The notes under the pieces are model-generated. The model saw only the letters and a list, made by a program, of their open reading frames with translations, made no database searches and was not told where the DNA came from. DNA of 64,000 nucleotides from the NCBI RefSeq assembly GCF_020880995.1, contig NZ_JAJISD010000001.1, positions 1,138,732-1,202,731 on the forward strand, read 5' to 3'. A program made the position numbers and the translations under genes. Shown here one piece after another: positions 12,209 to 20,123 of the stretch. This DNA is from Reyranella aquatilis. GTDB taxonomy: Bacteria > Pseudomonadota > Alphaproteobacteria > Reyranellales > Reyranellaceae. Each line of letters opens with the position of its first letter. Position 1 is the first letter of the stretch.

Positions 12209-12603
12209 TATGACCGCGGTCCCGCGCGGTAGCGCTTCCAGCTTCGCCACAAGAGGCCGCCGAGCGGCGGCAGGAAACACAGACTCGCGACGATGATGGC
12301 CATCGCCGCGACGAGGCAGCCCCAGCCGCGCTGGACGCCCACGACGCATTGCCAGTCGAGGGCCATGAAGACGAGCGCTCCCAGAAAAACCGGGTTGGCG
12401 ACAACGGCGACCGCCCAAAGCTGCCAGGCCGGCGCCTCGACGCCGGGTTTCCATTGGCACACCAGCGAACTCACGATCGCGCCGGCCAGCATTCCGAGGC
12501 CACCGATCAGCATGGCCTCGGCCGCCAGGAAGGCCCCCGCTCCCGCGCCCACGAGAAGGGCGGCGACCAGGTGGCCCATGACGAAGGGTCGGATCCGCAG
12601 CAT
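12208..12603 (-). CDS. small four-helix membrane protein, tandem paralogue B
   Basis: 131-aa protein of unknown function. It has about four hydrophobic segments (VMGHLVAALLVGAGAGAFLA near residues 8-27, then about 30-50, 70-85 and 95-115) and a basic tail GLLWRSWKRYRAG. The end SLCFLPPLGGLLWRSWKR closely parallels the neighbour CLLPPSAGLLWRAWKRRR, so the two arose by tandem duplication. It starts with ATG at 12603, 4 nt after the upstream stop; a longer in-frame reading only overlaps that neighbour. I do not recognise a named family. Confidence 0.65.
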   Translation of the reverse strand: MLRIRPFVMGHLVAALLVGAGAGAFLAAEAMLIGGLGMLAGAIVSSLVCQWKPGVEAPAWQLWAVAVVANPVFLGALVFMALDWQCVVGVQRGWGCLVAAMAIIVASLCFLPPLGGLLWRSWKRYRAGPRS

Positions 12604-12607
12604 GGAG

Positions 12608-13009
12608 TCAGAAACCACGCACGCCGCCACGACGCCGCTTCCACGCGCGCCATAGCAACCCAGCCGACGGTGGCAGCAGGCAAACGACAATGACGAGGAC
12701 GGCAACCATGGGACCAAGGCAGGCGAAGAGTTCGCCTCCGCGGGGAAAGCAATGCCAACCTGCCCCGGCAAGCAATAGAGCAAACCACACCAGGGGATTG
12801 CAGACCATCGCGACCAGGAGCAGCTTCCAACCCGCTGCTTCTTGTGTTGGCCAGATGAACGACGAGATCACGACGCTTACAGCCGCCCCTCCGAACATCA
12901 AGCCGGTCGTCAACAGTGCCGATCCGAACCCTATCTGCGCACCGGCAACCACGCCGATCCCAAGGGCGGTAATAAGCTGCGCAGAAACAAAGGGAGGGAT
13001 ACCGTACAT
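12608..13009 (-). CDS. small four-helix membrane protein, tandem paralogue A
   Basis: 133-aa hydrophobic protein with four predicted membrane helices (FVSAQLITALGIGVVAGAQI near the N-terminus, GLMFGGAAVSVVISSFIW, LLLVAMVCNPLVWFALLLAG, and a C-terminal PMVAVLVIVVCLLPP segment) and a strongly basic C-terminus. It is the first of two adjacent related genes and is separated from its twin by 4 nt. Both have a W/K-rich loop after helix 2 and a NP motif in helix 3. There is no recognisable domain. The surrounding GC content and codon use look native, so recent import is unlikely. Confidence 0.65.
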   Translation of the reverse strand: MYGIPPFVSAQLITALGIGVVAGAQIGFGSALLTTGLMFGGAAVSVVISSFIWPTQEAAGWKLLLVAMVCNPLVWFALLLAGAGWHCFPRGGELFACLGPMVAVLVIVVCLLPPSAGLLWRAWKRRRGGVRGF

Positions 13010-13098
13010 GTGCCCTGTTCGTAGCCTGTGAGCCTACTCGACTGCCCACAGGCGGCCCAGATCGGTTACGCCATTATCAGCTGATGGCGCGCCGTGCA

Positions 13099-13848
13099 TC
13101 AAACCAGGTTAATGCGGCAGCCGCAGACCTCGACCTGAGCCGGGCCCATCTTGCGGCCACGCTTCTCGGCAGCCGCCAGCACGCGCTCGCGATCGACGAC
13201 CTTCACGTCGTAGGCCGAGACGCCCGGGCCGCGTCCGTCGACGATCGGCACGAAGCGGATCTGCGAGCCGTCGAGGCGGATGATGTTGTCGATCGCCGGC
13301 CGGTTCAGGATCCGCGACCAGGAAGCGGCGGCGCCGTCCGGATCGTCATGCTGGATCTCCACGCCGGCCAGCCCGTTGGTGACGTCCGAGCGCGCGTGCT
13401 TCAGCCAATCCTTCTCCGCCGGCGGCCACCACAGGGCCGGATCGGTGCCCTTGGGCGCGAAGGTCGTGTCCAGCGACAGCAGCACGCCGTTCGTGTCCGA
13501 CGGATGGAAGTGCGTGTACTGGTATTCCGGCAGGTCCTTCTCGGCCACGGCGCGGACCCCGAGGGCCGTCACGCGCTGGCGCTCGGCGGCGGCGTCGGGC
13601 ACCTGGATGATCACCATGTAGCCGCCATCGCCCTTGCGGCGGTCGATATAGCGCCCCGCCGAGGTCCCTTCCTTGAACGGCGAGACGATTTCGAGGAAAT
13701 CATGCCCGGTCGGACAGACCACATTGGCCAGCCCCCACTTGGCGACGCCCGGATCGCGATAGGCGACCTCGATGCCCAGGATGTCGCACAGCTCCTCGGC
13801 GGAGCTTTCCAGGTCCTTGCAGACGAAGACGCATTGCCTCAGCCTCAT
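13099..13848 (-). CDS. VOC/glyoxalase-fold protein
   Basis: 249-aa cytoplasmic protein with two vicinal-oxygen-chelate halves. The N-terminal half carries LRQCVFVCKDLESSAEELCDILG and VVCPTGHDFLEIVSPFKEG; the C-terminal half begins around GLAGVEIQHDDPDGAAASWSRIL. The fold is used by dioxygenases, isomerases and resistance proteins, and no substrate can be assigned. Candidate metal ligands (His49, Glu53 region) are partly kept. It diverges from the LivM gene with only 43 nt between, so the promoters must overlap. Confidence 0.75.
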   Translation of the reverse strand: MRLRQCVFVCKDLESSAEELCDILGIEVAYRDPGVAKWGLANVVCPTGHDFLEIVSPFKEGTSAGRYIDRRKGDGGYMVIIQVPDAAAERQRVTALGVRAVAEKDLPEYQYTHFHPSDTNGVLLSLDTTFAPKGTDPALWWPPAEKDWLKHARSDVTNGLAGVEIQHDDPDGAAASWSRILNRPAIDNIIRLDGSQIRFVPIVDGRGPGVSAYDVKVVDRERVLAAAEKRGRKMGPAQVEVCGCRINLV

Positions 13849-13891
13849 TGCTTCGCTCCCATTCGGTTGTTGTACCGGCTATCGTAGTCCC

Positions 13892-14830
13892 ATGCGGACC
13901 GTGTGGACCATGGGCTTCGTGGCAGCGGCCGCCCTCTCCTTCTGCTTGCCGGACTTCATCGTCTTCCGCTTCACGCAGGCGGCGATCTGGGCCATCGCGC
14001 TCATGGGCCTGGTGATCGTCTGCGGCGTGAGCGGGCAGTTCTCGCTGGCGCAGGCCGCCCTGTTCGGCATTGGCGGCTATGGCGCGGCGATGCTGGCCGC
14101 ACACACCGCGCTTTCGCCCTATGCCGGTCTCGCGCTGGCTCCGCTGCTGGGTTTCGCCGCGGGCTATGGCATCGGCCGTGTCGCCGGCGCGCACACGCTC
14201 TGGACGCAGGCCCTTGTCACCTACGCCGTCGTCATCGCCTTTCCGCAACTGCTGCGCTGGCGGCCGCTCGAGCACTGGACCGGCGGCGTCCAGGGACTTT
14301 ATCTCGACTTCCCGCCGCCACCGACCGACCTGCTCAGCAACGACCGCTGGGCTTTCCTGATGGCGGTTGCGATCCTGGGCACCGGTACCTGGCTCGCGCA
14401 CAATCTCATCCACAGCCGCTCCGGCCGCGCCATGAAGGCGGCGCGCGACCAGGATCTCGCGGCGACCGCCCAGGGCATTCGCGTGCCGCAGACCCGTGCG
14501 GCGGCGAGCGGCATCGCCGGCGCCTACCTCGCCGTCGCCGGCTGCCTGTCGGCCTGGCAGTTCGGATTCGTGGGACCGGGCAGCTACAATTTCGCGCTGT
14601 CCGTCCAAATGCTGTTCGGCCTGGTGATCGGCGGCATGCACTCGCTCGCCGGCGCCATCCTGGGCGGGCTCTTCCTGCAGTTCTTCCCCGACGTCACGGC
14701 GGGGCTCGGCAAGGGCTACTCGGCCCTGCTCTATGGCCTGCTGCTGATCGCCGCCATGGTGGCGCTGCCGGGCGGCCTGGCGGGCGCGCTGGCCCGCCTT
14801 GCCGCCTGGCTCAAGGACAAGCGTCCTTGA
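13892..14830 (+). CDS. branched-chain amino acid ABC transporter permease, LivM family, solitary
   Basis: 312-aa inner-membrane protein with 8-9 helices. LivM family marks are visible: CGVSGQFSLAQAALFGIGGYGAA near residues 48-70, the cytoplasmic loop SRSGRAMKAARDQDLAATAQGI near 178-197, and GGMHSLAGAILGGLFLQFFPD. LivM normally sits with livH, livG, livF and a receptor, and none of these flank it. It either borrows subunits from elsewhere or is a relic. The preferred start is ATG 13892; an upstream in-frame ATG would overlap the divergent VOC gene. Confidence 0.82.
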   Translation: MRTVWTMGFVAAAALSFCLPDFIVFRFTQAAIWAIALMGLVIVCGVSGQFSLAQAALFGIGGYGAAMLAAHTALSPYAGLALAPLLGFAAGYGIGRVAGAHTLWTQALVTYAVVIAFPQLLRWRPLEHWTGGVQGLYLDFPPPPTDLLSNDRWAFLMAVAILGTGTWLAHNLIHSRSGRAMKAARDQDLAATAQGIRVPQTRAAASGIAGAYLAVAGCLSAWQFGFVGPGSYNFALSVQMLFGLVIGGMHSLAGAILGGLFLQFFPDVTAGLGKGYSALLYGLLLIAAMVALPGGLAGALARLAAWLKDKRP

Positions 14831-14836
14831 CCGAGC

Positions 14837-15628
14837 CTACTTGCCCTTGAAGACCGGGGCGCGCTTCTCGACGAAGGCGCGAGCCGCTTCCTTGTGATCT
14901 TCCGTCTCGCCGGTGCGGATCATGCGCGCAGCCTCGCTGTCGAGCGCCTCGGACAGCGTGCCCTCTTCGGCAACCTTCATGTTCTTCTTCACGTGCCACC
15001 AGGCGACGCGCGGACCGGCCGCCAGCTTCTTCGCGAAGGCCATCGTCTCGGCATCGAGGTTGGCGTCGTCGATCACGCGGTTGGCGAGGCCGAGCTTCTC
15101 GATCTGCTCGGCGTTCAGGATCTCGGCGGTGAAGTAGAGCTCGCGGGCCTTGGCTGTGCCCACCAGCTTGTGCAGGAAGTAGTGCGAGCCGAAGTCGCCC
15201 GAGAAGCCGACCTTGGCGAAGGCCGTCGTCATGCGCGCGCTCTTGCCGACGAAGCGCATGTCGGCGGCGAGGGCCAGCGACAGGCCGGCGCCGGCGGCGA
15301 CGCCGTTCACCATGGCGATCGTCGGCTTGCCCATCTCGTGCAGCAGCTCGGAGACCTTCATGCGCTCGCGGATGTCGTGGACCTTGTCCTCGTAGGTCTT
15401 GTCGTGATCACGACCAGCGGCCATCGACTTCACGTCACCGCCGGCGCAGAACGCCTTCTCGCCCGCACCGCGCACCACGACGCAACCGATGGCGCGGCTG
15501 CCGGCCGCTTCCTCGAGCGCATCGGACAGCGCCTGCATCATGTCGCGGCTCAGCGCGTTCATGGCGTCGGGACGGTTCAGAACGATCTTCATGACGCCGT
15601 CTTCGACGGTCTTGATCAGATGCGACAT
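14837..15628 (-). CDS. enoyl-CoA hydratase/isomerase family protein
   Basis: 263-aa crotonase. Family motifs are present in order: NRPDAMNALSRDMMQAL, the oxyanion loop AFCAGGDVKSMA, the second loop NGVAAGAGLSLALAADMRF, and FSGDFGSHYFLHKLVG, which has Gly-Asp where hydratases carry a catalytic glutamate. The C-terminus EARAFVEKRAPVF matches the family's trimer arm (here AARAFVEKRAPVF). It should act on an acyl-CoA in fatty-acid or aromatic catabolism, but hydratase activity is not certain. GGAGGAA precedes ATG 15628, which rules out the longer reading through the intergenic region. It is divergent from another crotonase, with 115 nt between. Confidence 0.85.
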   Translation of the reverse strand: MSHLIKTVEDGVMKIVLNRPDAMNALSRDMMQALSDALEEAAGSRAIGCVVVRGAGEKAFCAGGDVKSMAAGRDHDKTYEDKVHDIRERMKVSELLHEMGKPTIAMVNGVAAGAGLSLALAADMRFVGKSARMTTAFAKVGFSGDFGSHYFLHKLVGTAKARELYFTAEILNAEQIEKLGLANRVIDDANLDAETMAFAKKLAAGPRVAWWHVKKNMKVAEEGTLSEALDSEAARMIRTGETEDHKEAARAFVEKRAPVFKGK

Positions 15629-15743
15629 TGGCTTCCTCCGGGATTGCAGTCGGCGAGTGTTGCGGCGAATGTTTCCCAAACCAATCAGTCGCGCAACGAC
15701 ATTCCGTCTTGCTGGGCGGAACACGCCGGGAGGCCCTTCGACC

Positions 15744-16583
15744 ATGGATTACGAGACCCTGCAGACCGCTCTCGCGAACGGCGTGATGACGGTCACGCTC
15801 AACCGTCCCGACAAGCTCAACGCCTTCTCGACGACGATGAGCCGAGAACTCATCGACTTCTTCCAGCGCGTGAATTCGATGGACGAGGTGCGTGCCATCG
15901 TCGTCACCGGCGCCGGCCGCGCCTTCTGCGCCGGCGCCGACATCTCCGGCGGGACGGGCGCTTTCCAGGTCTGGAACGACGGCAACAAGCCGCAGAAGCG
16001 CGAAGCCAGCGATTCGATCACCCTGGCGATCTTCAATTGCCTCAAGCCTATCGTGGCGGCGATCAACGGCGCCGCCGTGGGGGTGGGGATCACCATGTGC
16101 CTGCCCATGGACATCCGCATGATGTCGACCACAGCGCGAATCGGCTTCGTCTTCAACAAGCGCGGCATGGCCATGGAGGCCGGCAGTTCCTGGTTCCTGC
16201 CCCGTCTCGTCGGCATGCAGCAGGCGCAGGAATGGGTGATGACCGCCGAACTGTTCGGTGCGGACGAGGCGCTGAAGGGCGGCCTCGTCCGCTCTGTTCA
16301 TGAGCCCGACGAACTGCTGCCAGCGGCGCAGGCGCTGGCGGCAAAGTTTGCCGCCGCGACGTCCTCCGCCGTGGCGGCGGCGGTCAACCGGCGCCTGATG
16401 TGGAGCATGTGGGGCGCGCAGGATCCGCTCGACGCCGTGACGCTCGACCTGCAATGCGTCGGCCATCTCGCAGCCGGCGCCGATGCGCAGGAGGGCATCA
16501 AGTCGTTCTTCGAGAAGCGCGCGCCCGACTTTCCTCTGAAGCCCTCGAAGGACATGCCGCCCTTCGGACCGTGGGCAAAGTAG
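15744..16583 (+). CDS. enoyl-CoA hydratase/isomerase family protein
   Basis: 279-aa crotonase with NRPDKLNAFSTTMSREL, oxyanion loop AFCAGADISGGTG, NGAAVGVGITMCLPMDIRM, and GMAMEAGSSWFLPRLVG, where an EAGSSW stretch supplies a glutamate next to the active site. The C-terminus (EGIKSFFEKRAPDFPLKPSK) is typical of acyl-CoA hydratases in this group of bacteria. It starts at ATG 15744. Its nearest relatives by motif act in beta-oxidation-type pathways. It differs considerably from its divergent neighbour, so they are not recent duplicates. Confidence 0.86.
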   Translation: MDYETLQTALANGVMTVTLNRPDKLNAFSTTMSRELIDFFQRVNSMDEVRAIVVTGAGRAFCAGADISGGTGAFQVWNDGNKPQKREASDSITLAIFNCLKPIVAAINGAAVGVGITMCLPMDIRMMSTTARIGFVFNKRGMAMEAGSSWFLPRLVGMQQAQEWVMTAELFGADEALKGGLVRSVHEPDELLPAAQALAAKFAAATSSAVAAAVNRRLMWSMWGAQDPLDAVTLDLQCVGHLAAGADAQEGIKSFFEKRAPDFPLKPSKDMPPFGPWAK

Positions 16584-16642
16584 AACCGGGCGCGTGGTCG
16601 GGAAGCGGCCTCGCAAAGGCGGCCGGCGGCGCACCCCGCAGG

Positions 16643-17065
16643 CTAGAGCCTTAGCACATACATGACGAAGGGTTCGGCTGGCCCGCTTCCGGACCTGTAG
16701 AGAGCGCGTGCCGCGACATTGTCGGGCTCGGTACCAACCCAGGCTTCCCGACAGCCCAGTTCTTTCCCGTGCGCGAGCATGGCGTCGAGAAGCCTCCGGG
16801 CAATTCCCTGCCTCTGGCACGCCGGCGTCACACCCACCTCGTCGATGTAGAGTTCGGTCGGTCGACCGTCCGGATGACAGTGCACGACGGCGGCGATCTG
16901 ACCGACGATCTGCCCATCGACGATCGCCACGAAAAGATAATGACCGGGCGCGGCGAGATAGCGGGCGAGTTGGTCACGCTCCAGGGCATGATCGAAGACT
17001 TCCGGCGCCACGCGCTCGAACAGCGCCTCATCGCCCGGCCGCACGTATCTAATTTCCGCGGTCAT
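16643..17065 (-). CDS. GNAT-family N-acetyltransferase (AAC(3)-I-like)
   Basis: 140-aa acetyltransferase. The acetyl-CoA motif A is GVTPACQRQGIARRLLDAM (near residues 79-97), preceded by ELYIDEV and followed by WVGTEPDNVAARALYRSGSG. The layout (IRYVRPGDEALFERV start, DNxxARALYRSxG end) resembles aminoglycoside 3-N-acetyltransferase type I relatives, but chromosomal members often have other or unknown substrates, so resistance should not be assumed. Its ATG overlaps the TetR stop by 4 nt, with GGAGG upstream, so the regulator and the enzyme are co-translated. Confidence 0.8.
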   Translation of the reverse strand: MTAEIRYVRPGDEALFERVAPEVFDHALERDQLARYLAAPGHYLFVAIVDGQIVGQIAAVVHCHPDGRPTELYIDEVGVTPACQRQGIARRLLDAMLAHGKELGCREAWVGTEPDNVAARALYRSGSGPAEPFVMYVLRL

Positions 17066-17616
17066 GATGCCTCCGTAGCCGAAGGCTTCAGCGCTGCGAC
17101 CAGGGCCCGGGCAATAGCCGCTGGCGGCTTGCCATCCGCCCTGTACCAGGTCGGGGTCCAGTTGAGCGCTCCCAGAAGCTGAAGGCGCCAAAGGCCTCGA
17201 TCGATGCCGGGCGCCAGCGGCAGGGCCGCGACCAGGCCGATGAAGCGCCGCTCGTAGCCGTCGCGCATCTTCACCAGCCGGCGCCGCAGCCTCGGATCGA
17301 GCCGGCTGAGATCGGCGGTCATCACGGCCGCATGGGCCCGATCGGCTAGCAGGGAATCCAGGTGGGCGATGCAGGCCGCCTCCAGGCGCTCCCACGGCTC
17401 TTGCCGTCCCTCCAGCGCCGCATCGACCGCGCCGCCGATCTCCGCCACCCCGCGCTCGTAGACGGCGGCGATCAGGTCGTTCTTCGAGGGGAAGTGATAG
17501 TACATCGAGCCCGCGAGCATCCCGGCCTCGCCCGCGATGTCGCGCATCGAGGTGGCATCGAAGCCCCCGCGGGCGAACAGGCGGGCGGAGACGGCCATCA
17601 AAGTCTCTCGGGACAT
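17062..17616 (-). CDS. TetR/AcrR-family transcriptional regulator
   Basis: 184-aa repressor. The N-terminal helix-turn-helix is ARGGFDATSMRDIAGEAGMLAGSMYYHFPSKNDLI (residues about 16-50), the classic TetR signature. The C-terminal ligand domain carries a KMRDGYERRF helix as in fatty-acid/acyl-CoA responsive members. The upstream TTG start would place the coding region inside the operator, so ATG 17616 is preferred. A perfect 7-4-7 palindrome lies 14 nt upstream, between this gene and the divergent P450 operon, so it probably represses both itself and that operon. The ligand is unknown. Confidence 0.84.
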   Translation of the reverse strand: MSRETLMAVSARLFARGGFDATSMRDIAGEAGMLAGSMYYHFPSKNDLIAAVYERGVAEIGGAVDAALEGRQEPWERLEAACIAHLDSLLADRAHAAVMTADLSRLDPRLRRRLVKMRDGYERRFIGLVAALPLAPGIDRGLWRLQLLGALNWTPTWYRADGKPPAAIARALVAALKPSATEAS

Positions 17617-17630
17617 GGGCCCTTGTACCA

Positions 17631-17648
17631 ACCAAACGCTTGTTTGGT
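17631..17648. promoter_or_regulatory. TetR operator palindrome
   Basis: ACCAAAC-GCTT-GTTTGGT is a perfect inverted repeat (7-bp arms, 4-bp spacer) in the 58-bp gap between the divergent tetR-type and P450 genes. Size and position are typical of an autoregulatory TetR-family operator. Confidence 0.8.
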
Positions 17649-17674
17649 AAACCGCGAAGCGCTAGCCTCGCCCG

Positions 17675-18895
17675 GTGACCTACGCCTTCGATCTCGGCAA
17701 CCCCGCGACCAACGCCAATCCGTTCCCGGAATTCGCGCGTCTGCGTGCCGAGGATCCGGTCCACTGGTCGTCCGCCATGAAGGCCTGGATCATCACGCGC
17801 CACGCGGACGTGAAGCAGGTGGCGCTGAACAGGCAGATTTCGGCGGACCGGCTGACGCCCTTCTTCAAGACCAATGCCGAGTACCAGCGCGGCTCGATCG
17901 ACAGCCTGGTTCGCTATCTCAATCACTGGATGGTGTTCCGCGATCCGCCCGATCACACGCGGCTGCGGCGGTTGTTCAACAAGGCCTTCACGCCAACCTC
18001 GGTCTCCAACCTGCGGCCCGGCATCGAGGGCATCGTCGCCCACCTGATCGACGGCATGGAAGCCAAGGCCCGGCGCGGCGAGACCGTCGACTACATCGCC
18101 GACTTCGCCTATCCGCTGCCGGCTTCGGTGATCATGGACCTGCTGGGGGTGCCGCGAGCCGACCTCGAGCGGGTGAAGATCTGGTCGGACGACATCGCCC
18201 TGTTCATCGGCACCGCGCAGGTTGCCGGCAACAAGTACCTGCGCGCCGAAGCCGGCGCGAAGGCCATGGCAGACTATTTCCTCGGCCTGATCGCGGCGCG
18301 CACGGCGGAGCCGCGCGACGACATGATCAGCAACCTCCTGCTGGCGCGCGACGATCGCGAAGCCCTCACGACCGACGAGATCATCGGCACCTGCATCCTG
18401 CTCCTGTTCGCGGGCCACGAGACGACCACCAACCTGATCGGCAACGGCTTTCTGTACGCGATGAGGAACCGCGATCAGTGGGAAAGACTGGTTTCAGACA
18501 CCAGCCTGGCCGAAAGCGCCGTCGAGGAGTTCCTGCGCTACGACGGCCCCTCGGGCGCCCTTGCCCGCGTCGCGGGGGCAGACATCGAGATGGGCGGCAG
18601 GACGATTCGCCAGGGGCAGCGCGTCTTTGCCTTCATGAATGCGGCCAATCGCGATCCCGAGGCCTTCGCCGATCCCGAGCGTTTCGACATCGGCCGCGAA
18701 CCCAATGCCCACCTCACCTTCGGTCACGGCATCCATTTCTGCCTGGGGGCGCCGCTCGCCCGCCTGGAGGCGCAGATCGCGACCACCCGGCTCGCGGAAC
18801 GCCTTCCAGGCATCCGGCTTTCCGGCGGCGATCCAGAATGGCACGATTCGCTCATCCTGCGCGGCGTCAAGCGATTGCCGGTGCAGCTCTTCTAG
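17675..18895 (+). CDS. cytochrome P450 (bacterial class I)
   Basis: 406-aa soluble heme monooxygenase. It shows the I-helix AGHETT (residues 246-251), the ExxR pair in EEFLRYDGPSG, and the heme ligand Cys356 in FGHGIHFCLGAPLAR. FRDPPDHTRLRRLFNKAFTP is the usual C-helix region of CYP10x-type bacterial P450s. It needs a ferredoxin and a reductase, neither of which is adjacent. The start is GTG 17675. A thiolase and an MDR reductase follow on the same strand, suggesting that a hydroxylated lipid, terpenoid or steroid-like acyl compound is degraded, probably under control of the divergent TetR protein. Confidence 0.9.
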   Translation: MTYAFDLGNPATNANPFPEFARLRAEDPVHWSSAMKAWIITRHADVKQVALNRQISADRLTPFFKTNAEYQRGSIDSLVRYLNHWMVFRDPPDHTRLRRLFNKAFTPTSVSNLRPGIEGIVAHLIDGMEAKARRGETVDYIADFAYPLPASVIMDLLGVPRADLERVKIWSDDIALFIGTAQVAGNKYLRAEAGAKAMADYFLGLIAARTAEPRDDMISNLLLARDDREALTTDEIIGTCILLLFAGHETTTNLIGNGFLYAMRNRDQWERLVSDTSLAESAVEEFLRYDGPSGALARVAGADIEMGGRTIRQGQRVFAFMNAANRDPEAFADPERFDIGREPNAHLTFGHGIHFCLGAPLARLEAQIATTRLAERLPGIRLSGGDPEWHDSLILRGVKRLPVQLF

Positions 18896-18907
18896 GGAGA
18901 TCTCGGC

Positions 18908-20110
18908 ATGGCCTCTGGGATTCGCGATAAGGTCGCCATCGTCGGCATGGGCTGCACGCGCTTCGGCGAGCACTGGGACAAGGGTGCCGAGGAACTGATG
19001 GTCGGCGCCTTCGAGGAGGCGATCGCCGACGCCGGCATCGAGCGCAAGCGGATCGATGCGGCCTGGCTTTCGACCTGCCTCGACGAGGTCCATGTCGGCA
19101 AGTCGGGCCTGCCGCTCTCCGAGACGCTGCGCTTCGACTACATCCCCGTCAGCCGCGTGGAGAACTACTGCGCCTCCGGCTCCGATGCCTTCCGCTCGGC
19201 GGTCTATGCCGTCGCGGCCGGCGCGTGCGACATGGCGCTGGCGCTTGGCGTCGAGAAACTGAAGGACACCGGCTTCGGCGGCTTGCCCGGGCTCAATGCC
19301 GGATCGACGCCGCCGCTTTGGTGGGCGAACCTCACGGCCCCCGGCAGCTTCGCCCAGCTCGCCTCGGCCTATCGCGCCAAGCATGGCGTCAGTCGGGACG
19401 ACCTCAAGCGGGCGATGGCCCACATCTCCGTCAAGAGCCACGCCAATGGCGTCAAGAATCCAAAGGCTCATCTGCAGCGTGCGATCACCGAAGCCGATGT
19501 GTTGAACGCGCCGCTGATCGCCGATCCGCTGGGCCTCTACGATTGCTGCGGCGTGAGCGACGGCGCGGCCGCCGCCATCGTCACCACGCCCGAGATCGCC
19601 CGCAGCCTCGGCAAGAAGGACATCGTCTCGGTCAAGGCGCTCCAGATCGCGGGCTCCAATGGCGTGGAGGAACAACACAACACCTGGGACGGGAGCTATT
19701 TCGCAACCGCCCGCGTCGCCGCCCAGCGTGCCTACCGCGAAGCCGGCATCGAGCGTCCGCGCGAGCAGCTCAGCCTGGTGGAATGCCACGACTGCTTTTC
19801 CGTCACCGAGCTGGTGACGCTGGAAGACCTGTTCATCTCGCCGGAGGGCGGCGCGGTGAAGGACGTGCTCGACGGTTTCTACGATTCGGACGGCAAGGTT
19901 CCGTGCCAAATCGATGGCGGCCTGAAATGCTTCGGCCACCCGATCGGCGCGTCCGGCATCCGGATGATCTACGAGATGTATCTGCAGCTGCAGGGCCGCG
20001 CCGGCGCCCGGCAGCGTCCTGATGTCCGTCTCGGCCTCACCCACAACCTCGGCGGTTTCCCGGCGCGCAACGTCTGTTCCGTCGCCATCGTCGGCGCCCT
20101 CGGCGCCTGA
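18908..20110 (+). CDS. thiolase-family protein (SCP2-thiolase/acetyl-CoA acetyltransferase-like)
   Basis: 400-aa thiolase-fold protein with candidate nucleophile Cys88 (ENYCASGSDAF), the second-half GGLKCFGHPIGASG motif carrying the catalytic histidine, HDCFSVTELVTLEDL and the C-terminal HNLGGFPARN. These spaced motifs are those of the SCP-x/thiolase-like lipid branch rather than classical PhaA/FadA. It starts 12 nt after the P450 gene, so co-expression is likely. It may cleave a beta-ketoacyl-CoA formed downstream of the P450 step. Some members of this branch are non-cleaving, so activity is provisional. Confidence 0.84.
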   Translation: MASGIRDKVAIVGMGCTRFGEHWDKGAEELMVGAFEEAIADAGIERKRIDAAWLSTCLDEVHVGKSGLPLSETLRFDYIPVSRVENYCASGSDAFRSAVYAVAAGACDMALALGVEKLKDTGFGGLPGLNAGSTPPLWWANLTAPGSFAQLASAYRAKHGVSRDDLKRAMAHISVKSHANGVKNPKAHLQRAITEADVLNAPLIADPLGLYDCCGVSDGAAAAIVTTPEIARSLGKKDIVSVKALQIAGSNGVEEQHNTWDGSYFATARVAAQRAYREAGIERPREQLSLVECHDCFSVTELVTLEDLFISPEGGAVKDVLDGFYDSDGKVPCQIDGGLKCFGHPIGASGIRMIYEMYLQLQGRAGARQRPDVRLGLTHNLGGFPARNVCSVAIVGALGA

Positions 20111-20123
20111 TAGAAGGCTTCTC

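Noticed and set aside
16643..17065. Antibiotic-resistance gene call for the GNAT protein
   Set aside because: Sequence resembles AAC(3)-I relatives only in general GNAT motifs; no support for aminoglycoside resistance.
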